A stretch of DNA of 64,000 nt from Mycothermus thermophilus. Its lineage: Eukaryota; Ascomycota; Sordariomycetes; Sordariales; Chaetomiaceae. The translations under genes and the position numbers were made by a program. Of the stretch, positions 9,346-20,805 are shown piece by piece. A model generated the notes under the pieces. That model ran no database searches. It saw nothing but the letters and a program-made list of their open reading frames with translations, and was not told where the DNA came from. Position 1 is the first letter of the stretch. Each line of letters starts with the position of its first letter. The stretch covers positions 1,118,298-1,182,297 of the forward strand of contig QQBE01000003.1 in the NCBI GenBank assembly GCA_011316235.1, written 5' to 3'.

Positions 9346-12342
9346 CTAGAACTCCCAGGTGCAGTCCTTGCCGACGGACTGGATGGCCCAGTTGAACTTG
9401 TCGCGGAGCGTCTTGGAGAAGAACTTCTCGATCGGGACATTAAACTTGTTCGAGAAGACGACCGTGAGACGAGGATCGATGTAGTTCTGAGAGTCACAGT
9501 TAGCAACATTGCTTCACAACGTGGTGAGGCTGAAAACTCACAATCTTAGAGGTACCCAGGGCAACCTCCTTGTTACCCTCGCGATCCGCACACTGCAGCT
9601 CGAGAGTCTTGATCCGCTCCTCCAGCTTCAAGACGGCGGCTTCCAGCTTCTCGACGGTGGGCCCCTTACCCTCCGCCTCGACCTTGCCGGTCTTGTTCTC
9701 CTTCTTGAACTTGGCCTCGAGCTCGGCCACCGCCTTCAGACGCTCCTTAAGCTCCTTGGCCGGCAGCTTCTCCTTGCCCTCGGAAGCGAGCTTCTCGTTG
9801 TCCTTCTCGAACTTCTTTTCGATCTTGGTCTTGAGCTCCTCGGCCAGGAACTTCTGGTGCTGCTCGATCCACGCCTGGTCGATATCCTTGTCGAGCTCGA
9901 AGTACTCAGCGCCCTTCTTCTTCTTGAGCTTGGGATCCAGGTCGAGCATCATCATCTTGGTGCGCCACTTCTGGTACTTCAAGCCCTTGATGCGATCGCC
10001 GAGTTTCTCCATCTGGGCCTCGTGGCTGGCTCCAACGGTGCGCTTGTGGTTGCAAAGGATGGCGACTTCACGGTTGCAGTCGTTGTAGAGCTTGATCTTC
10101 TCAGCCATGGTCCGGTCCTTGACTTCGAGTTTCTGGAGAAGCTGAGACATGGTGTTGGAAGCGTTGTAAGTACGGAACACCTTAGCCGTCAGGCCGGGCA
10201 TGTAGCTGGAGAGATGCTTGTTGAGTTGCGAGGTCTAGAAAAGCACTTTGTCAGTATTCCTTTCCCACACAGCCTCCACGGGATCGTCAAACCCACCGTC
10301 AGGCGATCGAAGATGTCATCACCCTCCTCCTTGGGAGGCTTCTTGAACATCTTGAGGTTCTTGAACACCTGGCGGTCGACGGTGAACTCGTTGTAGAAAC
10401 GAATGCTGTCCTTGCCGAGGAAGTCGAAGATGACAATGTTGGGCTCCTTAAGGGTAACGTGCTCGTACTTGAGAGAGCAGCAACCCACGGTCTCAGCCTC
10501 GTTCTCCGTATCCTTCTCGTTACCAGCTCTCAAGGCAAACCTGTCGATCAGGTACATAGCTGTCGCACGTTGCCTGTCTGCCATAACCTCGCTCTTGAGA
10601 TCCCTCGTGTAGTCCGCGCGGATGCGGTCAATGTGCTTCTTGAGCTCGCGGGCCTTCTCGAACTTCTTGTAGTCGGACTGGCCCTTGATGGAGCTGTTGG
10701 CCGCAAGCATGACATACTTGTAGTTGCCGTTGACGTTCTCCTGCCACATGGCCAACCAGGTCGCCTTGTTGTCGTGCTGCACAGCCTTCCACTTGTGGCC
10801 CGGCGGGGGATCCGGCACCTTCGCGTCCTTGCCGATGTTGATGGTGACTTGCTCGGGCATGACGCGTTTCTTGACCTTGCCCGTCTTGGGGTGCTCACCG
10901 CGGCCGCGGAAGAGACCGGGAGGTTCAACACGGAAGTTTCCAACCTTCTCCTTCCGGCCATCCCACTTGCAGTACATGTAGGGAGCCTCCAGCTTCTCTT
11001 TCTCGGCCTTCTCGGCCTTCTTCTCTGCAGGGGACCGGTTCTTCTTGGCCTCGCTGAGAGCCCTGAAGTGCTCGTAAATCTTTGTGAAATCGAGCTTCTT
11101 GAACTCGGTGATCTCGACGGGATTTCCATCCATGTCCTTGGCACCGCCCGTCTTGTCGAGGACCTCCTTGAAGTCATTGAAGAAGTTCTTCTGAAAAACA
11201 GGGTTCTCGACGTTCTGGGTGGAGTGGAGCATGGAGCCGAAGAAGGTGGCCACCTCCTCGGCCTCGACGTGGAGATCCACAGGCTTGCCGTCGTAGTAAA
11301 GCTTCACATTCTTGGGGAGAGGCTGGTACGGAGGCGGGAAGAGCACACCGTTGTGCTCAAGAGTGGTCCACTTGATGGTGTCATCCTCCTTCTTGGGCTG
11401 ATCCCACCAGCGGTACTCTTCCTCTTCCTCTTCGCCCTCGCTGTTCTCCTTGGACTCATCCTCGGCGGCGGCCTTGTCCTTTTCTTTCTGCTTCTCCTTG
11501 TCCTTGTTGTTGCCCTTCTTAGCGGGAGCTGCGGTCTTGGCCTTCTTCGCGATGGGAGCATCGGAATCAGACTCCTCCTTCTTGACGCCGTTGGCCTTCT
11601 TGGCGGTTGTGGCACCGTTGGATTGGCGTTTCTTGGGCTTGGCCAGAGGCTCGTCGTCGGACTCCTCCTTGATGGCCTTCTTGGCTGCGGGCTTCTTGGT
11701 CTTGGTGTCGGCCTTGCGCTTTCCGAGAGGCTTGTCGTCGTCAGAAGACTCGGCGGCTTCCTTCTTCACGCCGTTCTTCTTCGCAATCGGCTCGTCATCG
11801 CTGTCCGACTCGACCTTCTTGCGGTTGTTGGGTTTTTGACGTTTCGCCTGTGATGGGAGGTCAGTCTGGTGATTGGAATCTAGGTGATGGTCGAACATAC
11901 CAAAGGCTGGCCATCATCGCTGTCTGACTCCTCCTTGTACTTCGGGGCGGCACCGGTCGAGGTGCGGGCCTTGCGCTTCGAAGCGCCGTTGGCGCCCGAA
12001 TCGATGTCCATGCGGTCCTCCTTGCGGACCACCGGCAGTGTGGTGGCCATTTTGCGATTGGATTCAGGTGAACTGGTGGAAGCTAATGATCAAAAGGATT
12101 GAGGTTAGTTGAATGAAGAAAAGAAGGTTTGGTTGTGGGATGGAAAGTTGGAAATCGAGAAAGTGAGGAAATGGAAAACAGGTCGCGCAGGAATTGGAAA
12201 ACCGGAAACTCGAAAAAAAAATGTTGCCTAAGCGCAGGCAGGAGCGCAAAGGCGCGTCAAGGCGCGCCGAGATCAGACGAAATGCCTTACCTTGACCAGA
12301 CTTCGCGAGAGGAACGTCGTCGTCAGAGCTGTCGCCTCGCAT
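9346..12342 (-). CDS. TOP1: DNA topoisomerase I (type IB)
   Basis: Relaxes supercoils by nicking one strand through a tyrosyl-3'-phosphate; acts in the nucleus during transcription and replication. Model complement(join(9346..9486,9542..10234,10297..11847,11901..12082,12291..12342)), 872 aa. Exon 1 encodes MRGDSSDDDVPLAKSGQ, like other fungal TOP1 N-termini, which is why I start at 12342 rather than at the internal ATG 12052. Residues 1-250 are a charged Lys/Ser/Asp/Glu nuclear region with repeated SD(S/D)D.P(L/I)AK motifs. The core begins at YRWWDQPK, followed by the EHNGVLFPP and GRGEHPKTGK blocks. The C-terminus carries TSKI.NY.DPR; the catalytic tyrosine is residue 828, the second codon of the last exon. 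Intron phases all agree, and intron 1 (208 bp) has branch CTAAC. Divergent from the ATP synthase gamma gene across a 1.2-kb spacer. Confidence 0.97.
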
Positions 12343-13520
12343 GGTCCTCCGTGATAAAATCTGAGCGACGGTCGGTGCCGGAGGCTCGCAACGCGGAACG
12401 GTGGAAGGGCTGTGAGACAGGCGAGTCTGGACGCGGAACCGAGACTCGAGGAAGAGAAAGGGAAATTTGGGCGGGTTGACTCGAGTCGAGTAAAGGCGCT
12501 GCAAGGCCGTGCAAGGCCGTGCGATGGAGAAAGGAGATGCGGATTCGTGGATCACAGGTAGGCGACCTTGTTGGTTGTGCCGAGTCGAGTTCGATGAAAA
12601 ACGGGAACAAAACCGCCCCCGGCCAAGAAGAGTTGGAGAAGACAGGCTGAGTCAGAGAAAGAAGCTCGCTACTCGATTTCTCTCGTAGCGGGGAGCGGAG
12701 TTAGGTAGGACGAAGGAAGGTCGGAGGCCCAGAGAACATCAAGGAAGGAAACGAAGCAGAAAGGAAGGGGAGATGGAAGATGGCAGGTGGCAGAAGAGGA
12801 CGAGACAACCTGGAAGTTTGGGGCGGCAGAGTGAGGTTAAAGATTGGAATCCCGGGGCTCCACTCTTTGCAGCAATCCGAGGCGTTCGCCTTGGAGGTGT
12901 CAGGTCCACAGGTCCTGGGGGGGGGGGGGGGCCGACCTGAATGCGTCAGGTAGTGGCTCCGCTGACCCCGGGGTTGGTTGTGTTCTAGTGTAAAGCACGC
13001 TGACAGGTGCAGTGGATTGGCGGACGTGAATGGGATGGAACGGTTTGGGGACTTGGAGACGCGCAGAGACTGGGGGCTGGACGCCCAGGCGAGAGATGGG
13101 GTGGATCGCCAGCTGGAATTCGGATCGCCGCGACCCGTCAGCACTGGCAAGGCAGCCGGATGACAAACCAAAACTTGGAACCTGGTTTGGCTGGGCAAAA
13201 AGGCTGGTTCGCGGACTCTCATCTACCAAAACCCTAACCCTTATTCCCGCCACAGTTGCCAATCGCCAGCAGCCGGGAAAAAAGGGCGCATCTTTTTGGC
13301 CAAGCACACCCGGGCACACACGAACTAGAAGCGGAACAGCAACTCTCGGAAGTGGAGCCGGCTTCCGCAAACCTCTCACGCCAATTGCCTGCTTGAGGCC
13401 GAAAGCCAATTGACCTCAACTCTCCCCGGCCACACCAACGACCACTACCTACCACCACCACCGCCGAGGTCAATCGGGGTTGTCGCCAGCAGCAGCATTC
13501 ATTTCCACTCCCTTCCCGCC
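12343..13520. promoter_or_regulatory. Shared divergent promoter region of TOP1 and ATP3
   Basis: The two genes are transcribed away from each other, so both promoters lie in this 1.18-kb stretch. It contains a 15-G tract at 12917-12931 and CA/CCA-rich sequence just before 13521. No supportable gene lies inside. No TATA box is obvious for either gene. Confidence 0.55.
12917..12931 (+). repeat. G15 homopolymer
   Basis: Fifteen consecutive G residues in the divergent TOP1/ATP3 promoter. It could form a G-quadruplex and is also a typical site of length error in assemblies. Confidence 0.9.
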
Positions 13521-14821
13521 ATGCTGTCCAGAGCTGCCCGTCCGGCGTTGAGGGCCGGCGCTGCCGTCTCGTCCCGGTAGGTGACACCTCCCACTCACAG
13601 CGCGCATATTATTGTCTTGGAGTCGATGGAGCTGGGAGGCGGGCAGGATGGGCTCGGGAATGGCATACATCGGAGGAATTGGTGGATTGGCCTTGTGTCT
13701 TGGGTGTTCGGGGAGCTCAGGGAGGGTATGGAGGAGATATGCGGCAGTTTGGGATAAGGTGGAAGAGAGGAATATGGAAAACGGAAGACCCGAACGAACC
13801 CCTCGCTAACCGGCTGCCCACCATCCGCAGAGCGGTCGCCCCGTCCGCCGGCTTTGCGACGCTGCGCGAGATCGAGGGCCGTCTCAAGTCGATCCGCAAC
13901 ATCGAGAAGATCACCAACACCATGAAGATCGTCGCCTCGACCAAGCTCACCCGTGCCCAGCGCGCCATGACCGACTCCCGCAGCTACGGCCAGACCAGCA
14001 ACGAGGTGTTCGAGGCCGCCCAGACCAAGCCGCTCGAGGGTGAGGGCAAGAAGAAGCTGCTGATCGTCTGCAGCTCCGACAAGGGCCTGTGCGGCGGTAT
14101 TCACTCGGGTCTGTCCCGCTACATCCGCCGCCGGTACAGCGAGGACCCCAACTTCGACCTGGTCATCCTCGGCGAGAAGTGCCGCTCCCAGCTGCAGCGC
14201 ACCCAGGCTAAGGAGATCGTCCTGAACTTCGCCGGTGTCGGCAAGGACATCCCCACCTTCGCCGAGGCCCAGGCCATTGCCGACCAGATCATCAACCTGC
14301 CCGGCGACTATTCCGGCGTCGAGATCGTCTATAACAAGTTCATCAACGCCACGAGCTACGAGCCCACCACCATCCCGGCCTATGACGTTGAGGCCTTCCT
14401 CGCCTCTCGTATGTCATGATTCCAACCCCGACATCTGAGCCGGCAGCCAAAGCGCTAACCTCTTCTCCCAGCCAACTTTGCCGCGTACGAGGTTGACGAA
14501 GAGGTCCTCTCCAACCTCCGGGAGTTCACCCTCGCCAACTCGCTCTACTGGGCTCTGACCGAGGGCCACGCCTGCGAGATTTCGGCCCGCCGCAACGCCA
14601 TGGATGTAAGCTTGCCATCATCCCCTTCCCCCTGAATCCATCCATCACCCGGCCCACTTGAATTAACCCCACTTCTTTTTTGTTTTCCACAGAACGCTTC
14701 CAAGAACGCCGGCGAGATGATCGGCAAGTACCAGATCCTCTTCAACCGCACCCGCCAGGCCGTCATCACGGGCGAACTCGTCGAAATTATCACGGGTGCC
14801 GTCGCGTCGGAGGAGATGTAA
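13521..14821 (+). CDS. ATP3: Mitochondrial F1 ATP synthase subunit gamma
   Basis: Central rotor shaft of the F1 motor in the mitochondrial matrix. Model join(13521..13576,13831..14408,14472..14605,14693..14821), 298 aa, the usual length for fungal gamma subunits. The N-terminus MLSRAARPALRAGAAVSSR is Arg/Ala/Ser-rich without acidic residues, as expected of a matrix targeting peptide. Then comes the conserved start FATLREIEGRLKSIRNIEKI, followed by TNTMKIVASTKL and SSDKGLCGGIHS. The C-terminal helix NASKNAGEMIGKYQILFNR.RQAVITGELVEI is the most conserved part of the family. Intron 1 is unusually long here (254 bp, branch gctaac); introns 2 and 3 have donors gtatgt and gtaagc. All phases agree. 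Divergent from TOP1. Confidence 0.97.
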
Positions 14822-15974
14822 GCAGCGTGCGCTGCTTGGGAAGAAACAAGGCTTGGTGCAATTCCCCAATCGATCGCCGGCGCAAAGTGGAGAGAAAGAG
14901 GGGGAAAAACGAAAAGAGGGACCGGGGGGGTTATCTTGCAAGTGCTGTGTTACGGTGATGAAAACCAAAAACACAGCCTGTGCAAGAAAATCGGGAGCCG
15001 GAGCAGCAGTGGAAAGCGAGCGGGTCGACCGAGGGAAACACGGACTTTGTCCCGGGGCGCGGGGTTGGGGTTGGGTCTACTATGCTCTCCCCATCCGTTC
15101 GCCTTGCTTTGTAACATATCATCAATCACCTGGCGACGCGGAGCTGCAGAGAGAGAGATACCTTTTCTTCTTCTTTCTTGCCTCACGCCCCATCTGTCCC
15201 CCCTTGATTGACTCGTTCTCAGTGTACCAAACCAAATGTCTTCTATTGTGCGGAAAATACAAAGTTCCCTTGCGTATGTCGTACGGATTAGTGAGCATGG
15301 GTCGATTTCACTGCCGTGTCCTACCTTCGCCTGGTCCATGGAGCTGTTGCTCGCCCTCCCGCCAGACACAACACGAACGCGATGACGACGACTCACATAA
15401 GGGCTGGCCAGGTTCTTCGACAACGAGTCCTCCACCAGAATGATAAATTTAGGCTTCTTACTCAGTCAGTTCGCCTCCGTATTACACTCTTTCCTGGACG
15501 TCAGGAGACGGATGTGCCTGGGTACCTGACATCCATCACTCGTCGACCAGCCACGAACAGAAAAAACGTCGTATATCTTCCCGATGTCTAAGTCTCTTAA
15601 CACAAGTCTGTTATATATGTACACACCCAAGGACATAGGTACTCCTCAAAGCCTGCAGGTGAGGTGATCTGAATTCTCCATCAACTCCCTGTCGCTCAGT
15701 AACCATTGAGCCTGACACTTCTTCCTTCTCGAGTTTATAGTAACTCCTTTGCACACCGTCGGGTAGGTTCATATACTAGTAGTCCAATATACCCCACCAT
15801 TCCCATGAACAACACCAAACACACACTTGAAGCAAACCAACATGCTCCCATTAAAACAACAAACGTATGTATGTACCTATGTATACTCAAGTACACAGCC
15901 CATACCTACACACAACCTCAAGGCTCCCATCCTCCTTGTTTTGAACCTCGCTTCCTTCAACCCCCTACCCCATC
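14822..15974. other. Convergent spacer between ATP3 and the LSD1-type gene
   Basis: Holds the 3' ends of both flanking genes. Frames of 90-215 codons on the plus strand (14796-15443 and others) lack recognisable content and overlap the ATP3 stop, so I read them as chance. Confidence 0.55.
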
Positions 15975-18900
15975 TCATTCATCTACATCCATCTCCTCTC
16001 CTCCAACCTGCTCTTCCCCTCCCTCCCCATCATCCTCTTCCTCCTCCTCCTGGTCCTCCTCCATCTTTTCATCCCCATCTTCCTCCTCGCTATCCACCTC
16101 CCTATAACTCTCCACCCTAGACTTACTCCTTCTCCTCCCCTCAACCTCAACCTCAACCGGCGTCGTCATCGTAGTCGCCGCCTCCTCCCCCGTCGGCGCC
16201 CCCACCCCAACCACCACCGCTGCTGCCGTCGTCGTTGTCATCGTTACCTCATCAGCCCCCTTCCCACTAGTTGCCCTCCCAGTACCACCAGGCATGGGAT
16301 TCCCCGCCCTCTCCCACTCCCCCCTCAGCACCTCCGCCTTGCGATCCCACTCCGCCGCCTCCTCCTTCCACCGCTCCATCACCTCGGCAAACTTCTTCTT
16401 CATCTCCTCCGCCATCTCCACAAACGGCCTCTTGTCCTCGTCGCTCGCGTCGCGCCACATCTTGGCGCTCATGACCCGCACCTCGTTCGCCGACGGCTTG
16501 CCCCGCCCGGGCCGGCGGTTGGCTTCGAGCCGCTTGCGCGCGTCCTCGTAGTGCGCTTTCGAGTAAAAAATGTAGGCGTTGGTGGCGGGTTTGGGCGGCG
16601 GGAGCGGCCGCGGGCCGAGCTGGGTAATGAGGTGTTCCCAGAGGCGGTCTTCCCACTCTTGGAGCGGGGTGAGTTTCCGTCGGGAGGTTTGCGGCTTTTG
16701 CTGCTGCTGCTGCTGATGCTGATGCTGTTGCTGTTGGGCAACAGAGCTGCCAGCCTTGCGCTTCCCCAGCACCGAGCCGGAGGAATACGCATCCTTGGGC
16801 AGGATAAGCGGTGTCGGGACGGGGATGGGGCCGAGCATGGCGTCCAGCACCTCCGACGCGGCGCGCAGGCCCGAGAGGTAGGCGCCGTGCACCGTGGCCG
16901 GGTGAGTCCCGCAGGTGTGCTCGCCAGCGAAATACAGATTCCCGATCGGCCTTGCCATGGTATCGTAGTCGTCCGCCTTCATGTCCGGACCGGCCGACGA
17001 ATAGCTGCCGCGCGCAAACTTATCCGACGCCCAGCGCGTGACGATGGCTTCGACGGGATGCGGGACCCGCGAGCCGTACACGCTGCGCAGGACGGCGGTG
17101 GCCTCGGCAACCAGCTCGTCGTTGCACGTCTGCTCCGTATCGAACCCGGCGTCGCCGGCCATGAGCGCGATGAGCGTGGGCATGCCGCTGGTGCGGGTCG
17201 CGTTGAACCACTGGAAGAAGCGGCCGCGGTTGGTGGCGTAGTCCTTCTGCTCGAGGCTGTGGCGGTTTGTCGGGTTGCGCAGCACACCGAAAATGTCGCG
17301 GCTCTCGTCCCAAAACGGCTCCCTGTAGACGAGAATGACCTTGTTCAGGACGCCGAAACCAAGACGGTCGATGGCCTCTTGCTTCCACGCCGGCAGCGGC
17401 GGGTCGAATTTGACGTTCCCATGCTTCAGCACGCCAAGGGGTATCGTGTTGACGACGTAGTCCGCTTCGACCTTAAACCCATCCTCACACTCCACCACGG
17501 CCAGTCCGTTTTGTCCATCCGGCGAGTACGAGATCTTGCAAACCGGCGACTTCTGCCTCACATCCAGGGGCGTGGGCAGATACAGCAGTCCTCTCGGCAC
17601 GCTCTGATAGCCACCGACAACCATCGAATGGCTTCCCTCCCACTCATTACCAGCATCAATATCCCACCCCTGGAGACTGAGTTGGTGGTAGTTTGTCGCA
17701 TTGCTGTACTCGAGGTTGGCGATATGCCAATTCATCAGCCGGAAATCCTGCGGCGTCAGATCCAGCAGGTCCCTGTACTGAGCGATGGCGCGGTCGGTGA
17801 CGCTGCCGAGAGTGGCACCGGGCTCCTTTGCCGGGGTTTCCAAATCCAAATCCGCATCGTCGCTGACGCCGTGCTTGAGCGTCCAGCCCATCATTTTCGC
17901 CTTCTGGGCCGCCTTCACCGCGCCCGGCGTCCCCGGGGCCACATGGATCTTGCCCGTGGCCTTATCGCTGGAGACCGGAACGAGGTTGACTTGCGGCGCC
18001 AGGTTCTGCTCGGAGACAGGGGCGGCATGCGGTTGGGCCGCGGACAGCTCCTCAGCCTGGCGTATCGTCTTGTGTGTCTCGGCCGAACTATCCTTGCCCT
18101 CGTCAATCAAGTCCCGGTTGCCCTCGATCAGCTTCGACGTCGGCGGCTTGAACTTGTACTCGCTGACGCGGTCGAGGCAATCGTTGTACAGGTTCTCAAC
18201 GAGCTGGTCGCGGCGCAAATCCACCGGCTTGCCGTTCGCGTCGTAGAGCGTCGTCTCGGGCACCAGCAAGTGGTAACCCAGGCCCAACTGAGCGCGTAGG
18301 AGGATGTTCATGGGATTGCCTCTCTCGAACCCCGTGATGATCATGCCTCCCATCTCGGCTGTGAACCGCTTCCCCTCGAACCCTGGCGGGATGTGCTTCG
18401 GCTTTGTCTTGAAAGCCCGGGAGTAGACCCGGCCGCCCACCCGGTTCCTGCCCTCGAGCACGATGACGCGTGGCGGTTCCTCGCCCATGCTGCGGAACTT
18501 CTTTGCGTATTGCAAAAACAGTCCTTCCAGTTGCCTGGCACAGCCGAGCCCTGACATGCCGGCGCCGATAACAACGACCGTTCTCCGTCTGCCCTGCGGT
18601 TGAGCATCGTTGGGAGCAGCCTTCCCCGATTTCTTGGGTGACCGCACTTCGAGACAGCCAAAGTTGATGTAACCACGACGGACCAGCCAGTCAAAGCACA
18701 AGCTCGCAACATCGAACCACCTCCAGTCCTTTGCGCAGCCAACAGCTTCCTCGCGGGTGACGGGAATCTGGGGATTTCTGATCCATAATCTCAAAATCCC
18801 ATTTCGGATGTTCAAGTACGTCGTGACCTGGGCATGGCTGATGTGATCGCGGAGCATCAAATACTCCTCCTGGTGTAGAGCATATGGATTAAGCCTCGAC

Positions 18901-19760
18901 GCCTCGGCGGCGGCGACGCATTGCATCGCGTATTCAGCGAGGGGCAGGTCATTGGGTATGGAGACCCTAGGTCGGATATCCCATTTTCGTCTCGGTGATT
19001 CCGGCGGCTGGGTAGGACGGGTGATGTCGGAGGCAGAAGAAACTTCCTTAGAGCTATCAATGTCGACAGGGGTAGTAGCCTTGCTCGATCCGGATGCTGG
19101 GGCGGATGAACGCTCCGAGGCGTCGGATAAGGATGAGAGGGAGCTGAGCGAAGAGGAGGTTTGAGCTGGCGGGGCAGGAGCTGACGGCGGGTCGGACAAG
19201 GCCATAGGAGACGGTGGCGGTGGTGAAAGAGGGGAGCTGGTAGCAGCCGCAGGTGTTCTGTGATGAAATGAGTTAACACCGATGACAGGTGAGCCCATCC
19301 CCTGAAGGGGTAACAATCAAGCAGGGGTTGGGATGGCTCTTAGAGGAAGGGCATGAGACGGAGAAACAGGTAGGGTACAGGCCAGGGATGGGTGATAATG
19401 GATGGTTGAATGAGAGAAGAAGACGACAAGACTGCACACATACGCTGCTGCTTGTTCCTCGCCGCGGGGAGTGTCCGTCGTCGGCGTAACCTCCATCGCG
19501 GTGGTGTCCATCTTCTCAGTACAAACAACGATCTCAGGAGCGATAGCCTCGAAGCTAGCCCTTCTAGACGCCGAGTCGAAAAGGACCCTCTGCTTATGAG
19601 AACTGGTGTCGGAGTCTGATGATGAGACGCTAACCGATGGCGACAGGGGTTTTGACGAATTGGTGAGCGAGGTGCGAGGCGAACGGCGGGATGGTGATGA
19701 TAATAATGACGGCGATGCTCCGTTGACGACTCCGGTCCGCGACCCAGAAGAAAGTCCCAT
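15975..19760 (-). CDS. LSD1-type histone demethylase: SWIRM, FAD amine oxidase, HMG box
   Basis: Predicted nuclear FAD-dependent lysine demethylase. Model complement(join(15975..19257,19444..19760)), 1199 aa; the intron (186 bp) has donor gtatgt and acceptor tcacag. The ATG at 19760 is the first after an in-frame leader with no ATG nearer the promoter than 19952; the longer start would add 64 atypical residues. Order: Ser/Pro-rich N-terminus (1-190), SWIRM (about 200-310, EYLMLRDHISHAQVTTYLNIRN region), FAD-binding GAGMSGLG near 338 and EGRNRVGGRVYS, amine oxidase to about 940 ending in YFAGEHTCGTHPATVHGAY, a polyQ/H tract, an HMG box (about 995-1075, NAYIFYSKAHYE... and MWRDASDEDKRPF), and an acidic tail ending EEMDVDE. 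No long tower helix pair is evident between SWIRM and the C-terminal oxidase half. The HMG box may replace CoREST in nucleosome binding; that is inference. Confidence 0.93.
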
Positions 19761-20805
19761 TATATCGACGTCGACCAAGGACCGCTCCTGGCCCGGTACG
19801 CGGATAGCTTGGGGAAATGATATCTGCAGGTCAAAGTTGTGTCGTCGTAGGTCCGGCAAGGGTGACGAGGGGAACGCTCGCTGACAAGCCCATCGACGGC
19901 CGAGACTTGGAGGAAAGTGAAAAAAAACGACCGAGTTAAAAGACGAGGGCAACCGGTCGAAGAGCTATGGTTGAGGATGTGTGTTCTCTTATGAAAGATG
20001 GGGTCCAAGAAAAGGGAAGTCGATATGTGTGTCTTGTCAGAGAGCGAGGGCCTGGGATCTGGATCCTCATATCAGCATGCCATCGTCTAGATCGTGCTAA
20101 GGATCCCTGGGTGAATGGGCATGTTATTGAGCAGGGCCATTAAAGGGGTATCGTAAAAGTTCAATTGACCTGGCCCGTGATCTGGGGGTATCAGGAAGCT
20201 TGATAGACGAAGACCAGACCCGGGAGTGAGAGAAAGACAGAAAGAGAGCAAGAGTGGAACTTTGCAAGCCACAGCAAGGGGAGGGAAAAGGAATAGGACC
20301 AGACAGAGAGCGTCACTCTACCTTGAACACACATGTTCCTCCACGAAGAAGGCATGAAAAAGAGCCCCCTCCTCGCCAGGAAGAATTGCAATTGCGAAAC
20401 TGGGGTTGAAGATGCAATTATTAGATTTTTGTCAATATCAAAGGCTGGCCGGCGTTGAAGCCATACTGCGGCATGCAGTGGCCGTTGTTAGTCGTCAGTC
20501 AAGGTTGTCTGTGTGGAACAGCAGGAATGGGAATTCAGTGCTGGAGTGGATGTTCTCCCCGAGGACAAGCCGGGCCAAGTCCGCGCTCGCTGGGAGCAAA
20601 GTTGAGCGCCAAGACCCGAGTCCCGTCTGCAGGGTGCGCTGATGCGCTGCACGAAACACGCCATTTCGGGCATGGAAGGGCCCATCACGTGAGAGCAAGA
20701 CAAACCTCAACATCCGCACAATCCATTCATTCTACAATTATTAGGGGGGCTCACCACTGAGCATCACCATCTCCATAACACAGCCCTACGCCTAAACCTA
20801 AATCA
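19761..20805. other. Spacer between LSD1-type gene and VPS33
   Basis: Contains the promoter and leader of the LSD1-type gene and the 3' end of VPS33, both on the minus strand. No credible coding frame beyond the open leader just upstream of 19760. Confidence 0.55.

Noticed and set aside
10459..11853. 464-codon plus-strand Leu/Val/Gly-rich frame that resembles a membrane protein
   Set aside because: Antisense to the Lys/Glu-rich part of TOP1; the Leu-rich appearance follows from reversed Lys and Glu codons.
16551..18299. 582-codon plus-strand frame
   Set aside because: Exactly antisense to the amine oxidase gene; it is a shadow of GC-rich codon usage with no domain.
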